Below, one piece after another: positions 26,248 to 36,320 of a stretch of DNA of 64,000 nucleotides; position 1 is the stretch's first letter, and every line of letters begins with the position of its first letter. A program made the translations under genes and the position numbers. Under the pieces are notes generated by a model that was given only the letters and a program-made list of their open reading frames with translations, was not told the origin of the DNA and made no database searches. This DNA comes from Pedobacter nutrimenti (lineage in GTDB: Bacteria; Bacteroidota; Bacteroidia; Sphingobacteriales; Sphingobacteriaceae), in NCBI RefSeq assembly GCF_003208655.1, contig NZ_QKLU01000004.1:186001-250000 (forward strand), in the 5' to 3' direction.

Positions 26248-27237
26248 TTACCTCAGCACTTCTCCTATAATATGGATCACCCCGTTACCTGTCACGATAT
26301 CTGTTTTTACCGGTGTAATGGCCGATGGGTTTGTTGCCCCTTTAAGCGTTATTCCAGTAAAACTATTCGGTACATTATACTCAGCGAGTAAATTGACCGT
26401 CATTGTTTTATCATTCAGCATTTGCTCAGTATAACTGGTGGTGCCCACAGGTGTGAGCAGGAAGTAGTCCTGCGCAAACTTGCGTTCTTTAGCAATATGG
26501 TAGCTTAACCAGGTTTTGAGAACGGCCGGATCGGCCTGCTCTATGGCTTCCAGGCTGGCATAACCATATCGCTTTACCGCATCGTTATTTGGTGCAAAAA
26601 CCGTATAACCGGTGCTGCCGGTTAAAGTCTCCAGCAATCCGGATAGTTTCAAAGCCTGATAAAACAAGGTCACCGTTGTATTCGCTGCCAGTCCCTGTTT
26701 CACCGTAGCATGAACATTCGGCACCAGTATACGGTCCAATACCTGCAGGGTACCGTTATCCGCTTTGGTATCGGCCTGCAAAACACGCCCACCGTTTATG
26801 GTGGTGAGGGTGTCCTGTCCACGTTTCACACGGCTCCAGTACACCTTTGTCCCCAGCAAAGTTTCCAGTTCCTGGTTCATTTTCAAGGGCTGTCCTGCAA
26901 ATGAAAATGCCGCTTTGAGTGTATGGTACCGGTTTTCTTCGGCAAGTTTAGACACGGGCTCATCAAGCACCGCCGCCGGATTGTAATATATTTTTTTATA
27001 AGCGACATCCGATGGGGCCAGTAAAGTATAAGATCCCGGCTGACGAAGCGTTTCGTCCAATCCACTCCTGTATAAGGAAGTAGCCAGATAGGTCAGGCCA
27101 AAGTTATCCCTCACCACGTCTGTCAATGTATTTTTCTTTTGGTTTTGCGGGGAACCGGCATCATTCTTCTTGCAAGAAAACAAGGTGAGCGGCAACAGGG
27201 TGCAAAACAGGTATTTCTTTAATTTCATAACCTTCAT
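26248..27237 (-). CDS. Fasciclin (FAS1) lipoprotein, third of three
   Basis: 329 aa with two FAS1 domains. The lipobox is LFSC (Cys about residue 21), followed by KKND. Domain 1 (about 40-170) has LRQPGSYTLLAPSDVAYKK, and domain 2 (about 180-329) has GSTGYTVFAPNNDAVKRYG, LSYHIAKERK and the closing GNGVIHIIGEVLR. FAS1 domains mediate adhesion or ligand binding at cell surfaces. An alternative ATG at 27228 would drop three residues. 9 bp separate it from the preceding fasciclin gene. Confidence 0.93.
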   Translation of the reverse strand: MKVMKLKKYLFCTLLPLTLFSCKKNDAGSPQNQKKNTLTDVVRDNFGLTYLATSLYRSGLDETLRQPGSYTLLAPSDVAYKKIYYNPAAVLDEPVSKLAEENRYHTLKAAFSFAGQPLKMNQELETLLGTKVYWSRVKRGQDTLTTINGGRVLQADTKADNGTLQVLDRILVPNVHATVKQGLAANTTVTLFYQALKLSGLLETLTGSTGYTVFAPNNDAVKRYGYASLEAIEQADPAVLKTWLSYHIAKERKFAQDYFLLTPVGTTSYTEQMLNDKTMTVNLLAEYNVPNSFTGITLKGATNPSAITPVKTDIVTGNGVIHIIGEVLR

Positions 27238-27246
27238 TTCTTTATT

Positions 27247-28572
27247 TTATTTCTTGTGCCACATGCTAAAATCATTTGGAACAAGGATTCTGTCTACAAC
27301 ATGGATAGGCCCCTGGAGGGTATTGATGTTTTCTTCTACAACAGTTGCCGGTTGGGGATTTGCTTTAATGTGTTTTACCGTTAACTGATGGTTGGCCAAC
27401 CTATTGAATCGATAAGGCACATATCCGCTTACCCAGCTGCCCCCGTTTATGGTCGCATACATTATCGGATAATTTGCAAGGATCCTGTCATCCAGCATAT
27501 GTCCGTAAAAAGTGACCTCGTTCATGTCTTTTTGTCTCTGTACGGACAGGCCAACCATGGTATAATCGTCATTATAGATTACGTTGCTAAATGTCTCTGC
27601 GGTATACTGATACCTTAGCAAACTGTCTATAGGCGTAAGTTCGTTGCCATTGAACATGTCTTGCGGCGGTATCCGGTTTTGTAAGGCCCTCAGGTCTGCT
27701 TCATTCTGGATACCCATTTGCCGGAAAGCCTCATTTGTAGGCGCAAACAATGTAAACCGGATCAGGTGACGGGGATAATAAACGTCTTCATACATAGTGC
27801 CCTCATAATGAAAGCCAGCATCTACCAGAAAATTCAGCGGTGGTTTATACATAGGGTACATGTTCAGGATCATATCTTGTTCATAAGCTTCATTGCTGAT
27901 TTCCATCGCTTTTAGATACAAACTGAAACGGCCGTCTTCCCGCAGTATATCTATCATTTGCTTTTCCGGCTTTTTCAGCACACGGTCTATAAAAAGAGCT
28001 GTACCTTTTGCAACAGAGGCTTCTTTACTGACTTTTACAGCTATGCCATTATCCAGTAACTGACCTTCTTTAACCGTAAGGGAGTGGCGGTATGCATAAG
28101 GAACAGTTCCCAGTACAGCCCCCTCTCTTCTTATGCCTTCCTTGAATTTAGAATGTTTCAATAAAGAAGGGATGATTAAGTCCGTTTGTGCGGCCTTCAA
28201 TTGTTCCAGACCAATATTACTGGCTGCTATATGATAGCGCAGCAAGTCCTGCAAGTCATTTTTAGTAGCAGCGGCAATTTTAGCACTGCTCAATCCTGCT
28301 TCTCCCATCGCTTTATCAGAGGGAACAAAAAAGGTTAATTTATTCTGGGTCTCTTCGACACCCAATACCTTGTCCATTTCTGCTTTTTCCCAGGCAGCCT
28401 TGAACAGGCTATATTCACTGCCGAGCAAAGTGCTCAATGAGGGATAATCAGGTGCTTGAATGGGTTCCCCCACCGGGTCAGGCATAAATTCGCTTTTCTT
28501 GCATGCCGTAATGACCAACATCAGCAGCAATACCATTGCCGTTAATTTCGTATATGAAAATACTTTCATCAT
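27247..28572 (-). CDS. Fasciclin (FAS1) lipoprotein, second of three
   Basis: 441 aa from the ATG at 28572; the frame opens one codon earlier at a TTG. The lipobox is VITAC, followed by KKSE. Two FAS1 domains are visible: the first with LTFFVPSDKAMGEAG and LLRYHIAASNIG, the second, after a longer insert (DMILNMYPMYKPPLNFLVDAG), with RFTLFAPTNEAFRQMG and the end GPIHVVDRILVPND. It is about 100 residues longer than its neighbours because of that insert. Confidence 0.92.
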   Translation of the reverse strand: MMKVFSYTKLTAMVLLLMLVITACKKSEFMPDPVGEPIQAPDYPSLSTLLGSEYSLFKAAWEKAEMDKVLGVEETQNKLTFFVPSDKAMGEAGLSSAKIAAATKNDLQDLLRYHIAASNIGLEQLKAAQTDLIIPSLLKHSKFKEGIRREGAVLGTVPYAYRHSLTVKEGQLLDNGIAVKVSKEASVAKGTALFIDRVLKKPEKQMIDILREDGRFSLYLKAMEISNEAYEQDMILNMYPMYKPPLNFLVDAGFHYEGTMYEDVYYPRHLIRFTLFAPTNEAFRQMGIQNEADLRALQNRIPPQDMFNGNELTPIDSLLRYQYTAETFSNVIYNDDYTMVGLSVQRQKDMNEVTFYGHMLDDRILANYPIMYATINGGSWVSGYVPYRFNRLANHQLTVKHIKANPQPATVVEENINTLQGPIHVVDRILVPNDFSMWHKK

Positions 28573-28589
28573 CAATTTATATTTAGTCC

Positions 28590-29657
28590 TTAATTGATTT
28601 TCGCTTCCGCAGGTAAAACCAGCAAGCCGGTAATGCCGTGTACCACTCCGTTATCGGCTTTATAATCTGTACGGTAACCGGGTTGTAAATTGGTTTTGCG
28701 CAGCGGAATACCACGATCGATCAGCCGCTTTTCCACAATAAACGGCTCCATTTCCAGATTACTGGCTATAGCGAAAAGGTAGTCCTCATCACCGACAATA
28801 GGGGCACGGTAAAACGGGCCTCCGTAATACCCTGAGCCAGCCTGTTTTCCGTATATGATCATATCGGAAATAAAAAAATGATTGTACAACAGGTATACAC
28901 GCCATAACCGTTTATAATAGGCGGCAGGGTCCAGGCTTTCCAGCTGTTGTTTTGTGATCCCTTCCTTTTCAAAAGCCTGGTTATCCGGGGCAAAAACAGT
29001 GATATATTCCGGCCTGGCCAAACGGTCCCAATCGCCCGTACGTTTAAGCAGGGTTACAAACAGACTGTACTCTTTCCTGCCGGATAGGATATCCTGCACA
29101 CTAGGCTGATATTTTAATACTTTATCAATCAGGTGAAGCACTCCATTCGACAGCACGATATTCTGGGTAGTTTTTGGGGCCAAAGCACCATTCACATAAA
29201 GGTCCCCCCTGATGTTACATGTTGCACAGGCTTTTTCATATTTATAGCCCACAAACAATTCTTTACCTGCCAGGTTAACATACTTGTTGTCTATGGTATT
29301 GGCAGGAACATCATTGCGGTAAAGTATACGGGGCAAAATGTGGTATTGCAGCATCCTGCGCAGGCTGTCCTGGTTCATAGCGGCAAAATCGCTTGCACGT
29401 ACAATACCTAAATCGTTGAAGGCCTTGTTGCTGGGTGCAAATAAGGTGTAAGGGCCTTCTTTGCTCAGCAGTTCCAACAGGTTGGCCTGCTTTAAAGCCG
29501 CATACAGTAAAGTGAAGTTGTAATTGTTCTTTACAAAATCTGCAGCATTGCTGTAGTTATCGCTTTCTTTATAGACCACCAGCTCATCGTGCTTACAGGC
29601 ATTGAAAAATAAAAGAAAAAAAGCGAACAGGTAAAACATCACTTTTTTTAAGCTCAT
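28590..29657 (-). CDS. Fasciclin (FAS1) lipoprotein, first of three
   Basis: 355 aa from the ATG at 29657 (MSLKKVMFYLF), which gives a clean signal peptide with lipobox FFNAC followed by KHDE. An in-frame ATG at 29678 would add seven residues. Two FAS1 domains: GPYTLFAPSNKAFNDLG / LQYHILPRILYRNDV / NGVLHLIDKVL, then EYITVFAPDNQAFEKEG / NGVVHGITGLLVLP. The KACATCNIRG stretch has two cysteines outside the lipobox that could form a disulphide. Cotranscribed with the genes on both sides. Confidence 0.92.
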   Translation of the reverse strand: MSLKKVMFYLFAFFLLFFNACKHDELVVYKESDNYSNAADFVKNNYNFTLLYAALKQANLLELLSKEGPYTLFAPSNKAFNDLGIVRASDFAAMNQDSLRRMLQYHILPRILYRNDVPANTIDNKYVNLAGKELFVGYKYEKACATCNIRGDLYVNGALAPKTTQNIVLSNGVLHLIDKVLKYQPSVQDILSGRKEYSLFVTLLKRTGDWDRLARPEYITVFAPDNQAFEKEGITKQQLESLDPAAYYKRLWRVYLLYNHFFISDMIIYGKQAGSGYYGGPFYRAPIVGDEDYLFAIASNLEMEPFIVEKRLIDRGIPLRKTNLQPGYRTDYKADNGVVHGITGLLVLPAEAKIN

Positions 29658-29682
29658 ATAAGATATCTTGTTGCTCATCGTC

Positions 29683-30912
29683 TTAATAAATAGGTTGTGG
29701 ATACTTGCGCTGCACAGTCGTCAGAAATACGTTTCCGTTAACAATTTCTATACTGTTCACGACACCAAAAGTTCTGGGGTTATAGATACCTGAATGCGTG
29801 CTTATGGTGAGCCCCGGAAAAAACGCGTTCAGATAAAAGTTCGGGTTATATTGTGCATGGTCCATCTGCAGGTATGCATACCTTCCTTGCAATGACTCCA
29901 CAGATGCATTCAAAAATGTATTGGGCGGTTCCGAATAAGTCATAGAAGTTGCCGGATCTATGGGCGGGGCACAGAATTGTAAAAACTGCCAGGTATTGGA
30001 ATAAACCTGCTTATTCGATTTTAAGAAAACCGGAAAGCCATAATAAGGCGTCACCTTTGGATCGTGCACGGTCCTGAACACCGTTCCGGCAAACTGAAAA
30101 CTGAATTCAGGAATCCGCTCATGCTTAGGATTTCCCCTGAAATCTACCCCACCGGGTGTGATGTGCGTCATAAACACATTCATCGTATCGCGGACACCGT
30201 ACCTGAACAGACTACTGGTCGATGGTACAGGCAATTTCAGTTCAGAAGCGGCACTCCTAAAACCATCTGCACTGAGGTTATAAAAATTCACATAACTGAG
30301 CGTATCTGAAAAGGCTTGTTTATGAAAGGTTTCCTGACGGACATACAATCCGTTTTTTTTGGTTTTAAAATTCAGTTGCAAAAGATGTATGGTATACACC
30401 TCACGGACAGAAAGGTCAATCACCGTATCCAGGAATACTTTACGCTGCTGTTCATCCGGGAGCTGTGCAAAAGGCACATTGCTGATCGGACGCGACATGA
30501 ATAAAAAACGGCGTTTACCTGATTTCACCTGCGCCCAGTTGGTCAGATCAAAACCATTGAGAATGGGTCCGGTAGGTACAAGTTCCTTACCCGGATATTC
30601 AGGGTTGAATTTAGAGGTACTCAAACCTGCATGTGCCGCATTGGGTGCAGCGTAAATGCCACGTTTATCCAGAAAGTCACCCACCACCAGGCCGCCTACA
30701 GGTTTCCCTGAAGCATCAAACTCCGGATCGATGAACATGCAAAAGAAAGGCTGCAGTTCTTCTTTATTGTCTAAAGTAAGGGTATAGGTCAGGTTGTTGA
30801 ATACGCGGATATAGGCGGGATCTTCTACCACACGGTACTCTGTCTTTTTACAAGAGGACAGGTAAAGGGCAGTAAAAGCAAATAATAAAAAAATTAAAAT
30901 CTTAGTCTTCAT
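29683..30912 (-). CDS. Lipoprotein of locus 2, family not recognised
   Basis: 409 aa from the ATG at 30912 (MKTKILIFLLFAF), chosen because it opens the lipoprotein signal (lipobox LSSC followed by KKTE). The frame extends to 31011, but that would overlap the preceding gene. The mature part starts AYIRVFNNLTYTLTLDN, which is weakly like the first strands of DUF4397. The rest has no motif known to me. It lies between the DUF4397-like gene and the fasciclin genes, 10 bp after the former, so it is probably a component of the same surface system. Confidence 0.8.
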   Translation of the reverse strand: MKTKILIFLLFAFTALYLSSCKKTEYRVVEDPAYIRVFNNLTYTLTLDNKEELQPFFCMFIDPEFDASGKPVGGLVVGDFLDKRGIYAAPNAAHAGLSTSKFNPEYPGKELVPTGPILNGFDLTNWAQVKSGKRRFLFMSRPISNVPFAQLPDEQQRKVFLDTVIDLSVREVYTIHLLQLNFKTKKNGLYVRQETFHKQAFSDTLSYVNFYNLSADGFRSAASELKLPVPSTSSLFRYGVRDTMNVFMTHITPGGVDFRGNPKHERIPEFSFQFAGTVFRTVHDPKVTPYYGFPVFLKSNKQVYSNTWQFLQFCAPPIDPATSMTYSEPPNTFLNASVESLQGRYAYLQMDHAQYNPNFYLNAFFPGLTISTHSGIYNPRTFGVVNSIEIVNGNVFLTTVQRKYPQPIY

Positions 30913-30922
30913 AGCTTTAATT

Positions 30923-32677
30923 CTATTTAGTGTGTTTAATGACCATAAACTTTGCTTTTTCCGCAGAACTATTCTTGTCCGGATCACCGATAACAGCAAT
31001 GGAATAGACACCAGGTTCGTGCGCCGGCACTTTACGCCCTACAGCAGTATACAGGCTCTTATTGGCCACAAGACTTTCACTGGATAATGGTGTAATTTGC
31101 TTCAGCCAGTCGCCCGGAACACGTGCCGGGGCAGAGCTATAGGCCATAAACTGATAGTACCCGCCTGAGGCGGTGGTGCCGTACAGTACAGAAGCATAGG
31201 GTTCATCGGTTTTGAGGATACCCAGCTGTTCATTTACACCACTGCCGTTGGCCAAATTCTTTGCATAAGGCAATCCATCTCCATTGGTAAAGGTGACATA
31301 GGGCAACTGGCTGCTGAAATTTAAAAACCTGAAGTTGAAATAATATTCAGACTGGTACCTGTCTATCGTACTGTTGGTCCCGTCCTTTCCGCTGCCAATG
31401 TAACTTGTACCGGCAAGGTTATTGGCTGCCAACAGGCTTTTTACCTGTTTGTCCTGGTCTGTATAGACCCAAAATGTATAATTCTGACCTCCCAGAAGTT
31501 CTACTTCTTTGGAAAGCAGCGTTTGCCCTGTTTTAGACAGGACTTCCAGCACCTGCTTTCCGGCAACCACCCGTTTATATTCCGAGGCTGTACCGTAGGC
31601 CGTTACCGGGCTGGATTGCCCTTTTACTTTCAGGACCAGGTCCTGGCCTATGACCGTATTGGCCAGTTGTACCTGTGTATAAGTTACATTCTGCGGTTCG
31701 CTGACATCTGAGATGATGCGGAAACCATTCTGTATGGTCTTGACATCGTCAGTATTTGTCGTCCAGATAAAATCTGCAGGGTGAATGACAATGGTATATA
31801 CACCGCCGGGTTGAAAAGTACGGATAGGTGCATAAGTAAGCCCGGAATTTACAGTTGAAAAACCAGGCCCTGTCATTTGCATGGTTGAGGTAAACCTGTC
31901 AATGTAGTTGTAATACGTCTGGCCTGCAGCAGGTACCTGACGGCCATCGTCTGTCAAAACTTTAAACTGATAGGTACCATAAGGTACTTCCACGTATTCT
32001 GACCAGGTATTGCTGGCAATCCCTGAGGTTGCCGTGCTCACCGGGGTCCCGTCTGCATAAACCAGGCTCAGTTTTGTGAACAGGTCTTCCACCGTATAGG
32101 TTGGTGCAATTTTCCTGGACAGGTTTAAGATGCGGATTTTAAAATGGTCCGGTTTTGAAGGCGCCGTGATACTCCGGGGCACCTCCAGTAAATCGGTCGG
32201 GTTCTGTACCAGCGACTGGTGATTGACCAGCAGGTAGTAATCTTTCGGCTGCTCATCGTTATCTTTTATACTGAAGGTCACTTCCCGGGAAGGAACAATA
32301 TTGGTTATGGTGGAAATGAAAGTCGTTTTCAGATCGGCTTTACCGTCTTTGCGAAACAGTCCCTGCGGAACAGGCCAGGTTTGTCCTAAAAAACCATCCT
32401 TTGGAAAATAGCGTGTCCCCGGAGGGGTCAGTTCCCCTGGCGGAATATTTCCTGAACGCTGCGGAGGAACAAAAAAATTCGTTAAGCTGTCCCCGTTGGC
32501 AATCAGCTGGTTGTTTTTGGATAAATTGACCAAACGTACATTGGATGACTTTACCGCATCGGTTATGCGGCGATAGTCGTAAGTATAATCCGCATTGTCC
32601 TTTTTACATGCTGCGGCAAGCAGAACAGTAAAAATGAAAAGCAGAAAACTGCGGATGGGTATAATGCTGTATTTCAT
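30923..32677 (-). CDS. DUF4397-like lipoprotein paired with the locus 2 TonB transducer
   Basis: 584 aa. Lipobox AAAC followed by KKDN. The N-terminal SSNVRLVNLS and repeated beta-rich blocks (KIRILNLSRKIAP, YVEVPYGTYQFKVLTDDG, FQPGGVYTIVIHPAD, NFRFLNFSSQLPYVTFTNG, EPGVYSIAVIGDP) match DUF4397-type beta-sandwich repeats, probably two or three copies. The start codon is 2 bp after the receptor's stop codon. In SusC loci this place is held by SusD, so this protein is the likely surface partner of the receptor. Ligand unknown. Confidence 0.8.
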   Translation of the reverse strand: MKYSIIPIRSFLLFIFTVLLAAACKKDNADYTYDYRRITDAVKSSNVRLVNLSKNNQLIANGDSLTNFFVPPQRSGNIPPGELTPPGTRYFPKDGFLGQTWPVPQGLFRKDGKADLKTTFISTITNIVPSREVTFSIKDNDEQPKDYYLLVNHQSLVQNPTDLLEVPRSITAPSKPDHFKIRILNLSRKIAPTYTVEDLFTKLSLVYADGTPVSTATSGIASNTWSEYVEVPYGTYQFKVLTDDGRQVPAAGQTYYNYIDRFTSTMQMTGPGFSTVNSGLTYAPIRTFQPGGVYTIVIHPADFIWTTNTDDVKTIQNGFRIISDVSEPQNVTYTQVQLANTVIGQDLVLKVKGQSSPVTAYGTASEYKRVVAGKQVLEVLSKTGQTLLSKEVELLGGQNYTFWVYTDQDKQVKSLLAANNLAGTSYIGSGKDGTNSTIDRYQSEYYFNFRFLNFSSQLPYVTFTNGDGLPYAKNLANGSGVNEQLGILKTDEPYASVLYGTTASGGYYQFMAYSSAPARVPGDWLKQITPLSSESLVANKSLYTAVGRKVPAHEPGVYSIAVIGDPDKNSSAEKAKFMVIKHTK

Positions 32678-32679
32678 GA

Positions 32680-35600
32680 CTAAAACAAATTATAGGTAAA
32701 ACCAAACATGAACTCGGCGCCCCGTTTATAACTGCGGTTGATGTATTCATTGCCGTACCATTTACCACCTGTATCCGGGTTTGAATACACGGTTTTGATT
32801 GCCGGGTTTAAAATGTTTTTGGCATAGCCTTTAAAGAGCAACCTTTTATTTAAGCGCTGACTGAACACCAGGTCCAGCATGGCAAAAGGACGGGTATATA
32901 AATCGGGCTCGCCGGTCAGATTAATCTGTACCAGACGCTCCCCTACCATGTTAAAAGTGGCCGTCAGGTCTGTACCTGATTTTTTACTGGCATAATTCAG
33001 CCAGGCGTTAATGCTGTAAGGAGCCTGTTCAAACAAAGGGCTGTTGGTTGGAGCATTCCGGTCCACAGACCAGTTTGCAGCCAGCCTTTCCGGGGTCTTT
33101 TTGACATTACTTTGTGCCAGCAACAGATTTGTTCCCAGAAAGAAACCCTTAGCAGGCGCCCAGATGGTTTCCAGGTTTTTAACCAGCTCCAGCTCCAATC
33201 CATATACACGGCCCTTATTGGGATCATTCTGGAACTGGATCACCGGAAATTCCGGAAAGGTTGCCGCCAGTCCCTGGGTCTGTAAACTGAAAACTTTCAC
33301 CAGCTGGTTATTGATTTCCTTACCGAAAGCCGATACCGCGATCACCTCACCCGCTGCCGGGAACCATTCCCAGCGGAAATCCAGGTTTTTGGTCGACTGG
33401 TTGATCAGGTTTCTGTTCCCTACCACAAGTCCCATCTGGAAAGCATCAAAGTCATAGACATTGGTGATTTCCCTCAGCTCCGGCCTGGCCAGGGTCGTAT
33501 TGAATGCGGCACGGAAATTCATATTGTCGTTCAGTGTATACGTCGCATTTACTGAATAATAAGGTTTGTAGCCCTGCTTATACACAGAATTAGGGTTCTG
33601 CGGGTTCAGATTAATCATTCCGTTCTCATTTGCAGCAATCAGGGAAGGGTCCAGAAACACATTTTTAGTGTCTACAGCAGATTGAATATTGGTGTTTTCA
33701 AAACGGACACCCCCTACTACCCTGAGTGCATCGGATACCTTCAGGTCAAGCATTCCATAGACCGCATTGGTTTCGTAAAAACCGGTATAGTTGTTTGGAG
33801 ATTTCTGGATGTTGTACAGGAAACCACCTACAGGAAAATCACCTTCTCCCACGCCACCGGAAGGCGTTTTTATACCGATGACCTCATTGCTGACCAACCG
33901 GTTCAGGTTACCTTCCACTTCGTACAAAGGAATATAAGAGAACCGGCCTGCCTGGGCACCGGCATAAGATCCATAATTGGTAAAGTTAGATCCCGGCAGG
34001 AACAATACATTTTCCCCGAATTTACGCTCCCTGTTCAGGTAATTGATCCCGACTTTAAATTCCTGTTTAGTACCTAAAAAAGAAAATGGAACGGCCAGGT
34101 CAGCCTTGTAGTTGTAATTCGTCTCTTCCAGTTTACGCCAGCGCCTTCCGTTGGGATCGGCCTGCATAATCCCGTAAGGGCCAAAACCATTTACATAACC
34201 GGAGGTCAATGCATAATACCTGTCGGTATAAATGTATTTGGCAATTGGTGTATTAGGGAGATTATTGATTACCGGTATTTCATACACACCGCCGTTTCTG
34301 GGTTTATAATCCACCAGGTTCACAAAACGGTAATCCGGATCGTTCTGACCAGATTTTGAGGTGGCAATGTTATAGCTTAACCGCGGTGAGTATTCCTTAT
34401 TGAGCAGCTTGTGTTCCCCCTGTAAGTTAAAGGTATTTAAGCTCCTGAAAGTTTGTTTCAAAGAGTAAGTGGTGCTGTTCACATCACCGGGCAGGCCGGA
34501 ATAATAATATCCCCCGCGCAGGTTAGAAGCGGTATTTTCACCACCCCAGCTGCCCATGTACTGGAAGCTGACCTCATGTCTTGGATTGAAACGGTAAGTT
34601 AAACCGGCCAATAAGCCATAGTTCAGTGTTTCTATCCCTGTATTTTCTTTATAAGTCTGGTATTTCCCCATCACAATATTGTTGGTGGTGGTATAGTTGG
34701 GGATTTTACGCTGGCTGTAGACATATGGGTTTCCCGTTACGACGCCCTGGTAAATACTATATTGTGTCAGGTTTCCATCATAGATGTTTGAGGTGCGGCG
34801 ATAGTAATTTCCACCAAGAATAACCCCCAGCTGGTGGTGGTCAAAAACTTTATAACTGTTTCCGAAGGTAGCCGAGTACAACTGGTTGAGCGGGGCCCTT
34901 TTGGTTTGTGTGGTCAATACCGGGTCAAAACCCTGCATAATGTTATTGATGCGGGAAACTTCTTTTCGGGCATCCGCATTGTAATTGCTTGCCGCAATCA
35001 TTTTTTGTATAGAGCCAAGACCATCAGGATACTGTTTGGACAGGTTTAAAAAATCAGCGGACAGGTCCTTCTTGTTGATTTTTGTACCAAGGAAGCCCAT
35101 GTCACTGTTCCAGAAACTGTTGTAACGGCCCCCAATACCTATATTGGAATTAAACCCGGTTTGGGTAATGACCTCAAAGGTCATTTTTTCAGGCACAGAT
35201 TTCGTTTTCAATTCCACAATACCTGAAGCGGCATCGGCAGGTTTATCTGGTGTTACCGTTTTATATACGGTAATGTTATCCAGTAAAGAAGCAGGAACCA
35301 GGTCCAGCGGGATGCTGCTCCGATCCGGATCAGAAGAAGCGAGCCTGACCCCATTCAGCTGACCGATGACCGAACGGTCACCCAATCCTCTGACAGCTAT
35401 ATATTTATCATCGGTAATGGTTACCCCGGAAACCCTTTGCAGGGCCTGGGTTGTGGTAATACTTGCTGTTCGTTCAATTTGCTGGGCAGATATGGCATCC
35501 TGTACAATAGACGATTTTTTACGCTCATCCAGTACCGCGGTCTCCGTCCTGGTGTTCCTGCGGGCCTGAACGGTAACCTCGCTCAATGCCGTACTGGAAG

Positions 35601-36219
35601 GACTTAAAGCCACGGTAATCCCCTCGCTGTTTTTACCCAATTTAACTTCCCTGCTGTTGTAGCCCATATAACTGAACACCAGGGTCACTTCAGGACTGCT
35701 CAGGCTCAGGCTAAAATTCCCGTTCTGATCGGTCATAGTCCCTCCTGGTGCATCTTTAATCCTTACCGACACCCCTGGCAGGGTTTCTTTGGTGTTTGCA
35801 TCAATGACTTTTCCGGTTAAACGGTACTGGACCGGCCGGGCAACAATGGTGACAAAACCTCCGGCCACTTTGTATTCCAGCGGCGTATTTTTCAACACCT
35901 GGTTAATGGCATCCCTGACCGTGATTTCCTGCGCATTTAGGGTCACTGTTTTGCGGACCGGGCTGAGTAGGTCGGTCCTGAACAGAAAACGGATGTTGCT
36001 GCTTTGTTCAATGACAAGCAAGCTCTCTTTGACACTGGCATTTTCGATGTTTATCCGAACCTTTTTTTCCAGATTCTGACCATATCCAGAACTTGCAATC
36101 AATACATTGGCAAGGATGAGCTGGATGACAACCGAAATAAATGAACACTTCATTATAAAATAGAGGTTATCTTTTATTTTTAATGGTATGGAAGGATACT
36201 GATATAATCCTTTTTGCAT
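32680..36219 (-). CDS. TonB-dependent transducer with STN domain (locus 2)
   Basis: 1179 aa. After an extended N terminus typical of these receptors (signal core VIQLILANVLIASSGYGQ) come an STN domain at about residues 50-125 (KVRINIENASVKESLLVIEQ), a carboxypeptidase-regulatory-like domain at about 130-215 (LTGKVIDANTKETLPGVSV), a plug at about 225-340 (ITDDKYIAVRGLGDRSVIGQLNGVRL) and a barrel ending in FMFGFTYNLF. The plug lacks the SusC-type GARGSNGV motif, so it is not a typical SusC, in agreement with the absence of SusD. It should import a ligand and signal through the FecR upstream. Confidence 0.94.
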   Translation of the reverse strand: MQKGLYQYPSIPLKIKDNLYFIMKCSFISVVIQLILANVLIASSGYGQNLEKKVRINIENASVKESLLVIEQSSNIRFLFRTDLLSPVRKTVTLNAQEITVRDAINQVLKNTPLEYKVAGGFVTIVARPVQYRLTGKVIDANTKETLPGVSVRIKDAPGGTMTDQNGNFSLSLSSPEVTLVFSYMGYNSREVKLGKNSEGITVALSPSSTALSEVTVQARRNTRTETAVLDERKKSSIVQDAISAQQIERTASITTTQALQRVSGVTITDDKYIAVRGLGDRSVIGQLNGVRLASSDPDRSSIPLDLVPASLLDNITVYKTVTPDKPADAASGIVELKTKSVPEKMTFEVITQTGFNSNIGIGGRYNSFWNSDMGFLGTKINKKDLSADFLNLSKQYPDGLGSIQKMIAASNYNADARKEVSRINNIMQGFDPVLTTQTKRAPLNQLYSATFGNSYKVFDHHQLGVILGGNYYRRTSNIYDGNLTQYSIYQGVVTGNPYVYSQRKIPNYTTTNNIVMGKYQTYKENTGIETLNYGLLAGLTYRFNPRHEVSFQYMGSWGGENTASNLRGGYYYSGLPGDVNSTTYSLKQTFRSLNTFNLQGEHKLLNKEYSPRLSYNIATSKSGQNDPDYRFVNLVDYKPRNGGVYEIPVINNLPNTPIAKYIYTDRYYALTSGYVNGFGPYGIMQADPNGRRWRKLEETNYNYKADLAVPFSFLGTKQEFKVGINYLNRERKFGENVLFLPGSNFTNYGSYAGAQAGRFSYIPLYEVEGNLNRLVSNEVIGIKTPSGGVGEGDFPVGGFLYNIQKSPNNYTGFYETNAVYGMLDLKVSDALRVVGGVRFENTNIQSAVDTKNVFLDPSLIAANENGMINLNPQNPNSVYKQGYKPYYSVNATYTLNDNMNFRAAFNTTLARPELREITNVYDFDAFQMGLVVGNRNLINQSTKNLDFRWEWFPAAGEVIAVSAFGKEINNQLVKVFSLQTQGLAATFPEFPVIQFQNDPNKGRVYGLELELVKNLETIWAPAKGFFLGTNLLLAQSNVKKTPERLAANWSVDRNAPTNSPLFEQAPYSINAWLNYASKKSGTDLTATFNMVGERLVQINLTGEPDLYTRPFAMLDLVFSQRLNKRLLFKGYAKNILNPAIKTVYSNPDTGGKWYGNEYINRSYKRGAEFMFGFTYNLF

Positions 36220-36320
36220 ATTTTTGAAAAATTAAGGGTTAACCCGGCATGCCGGGATTGCTTTTAATGTTCATTAAGCCGGACTGACGTCGAAATCCTC
36301 CGTGCTTATGGATTCAGATG

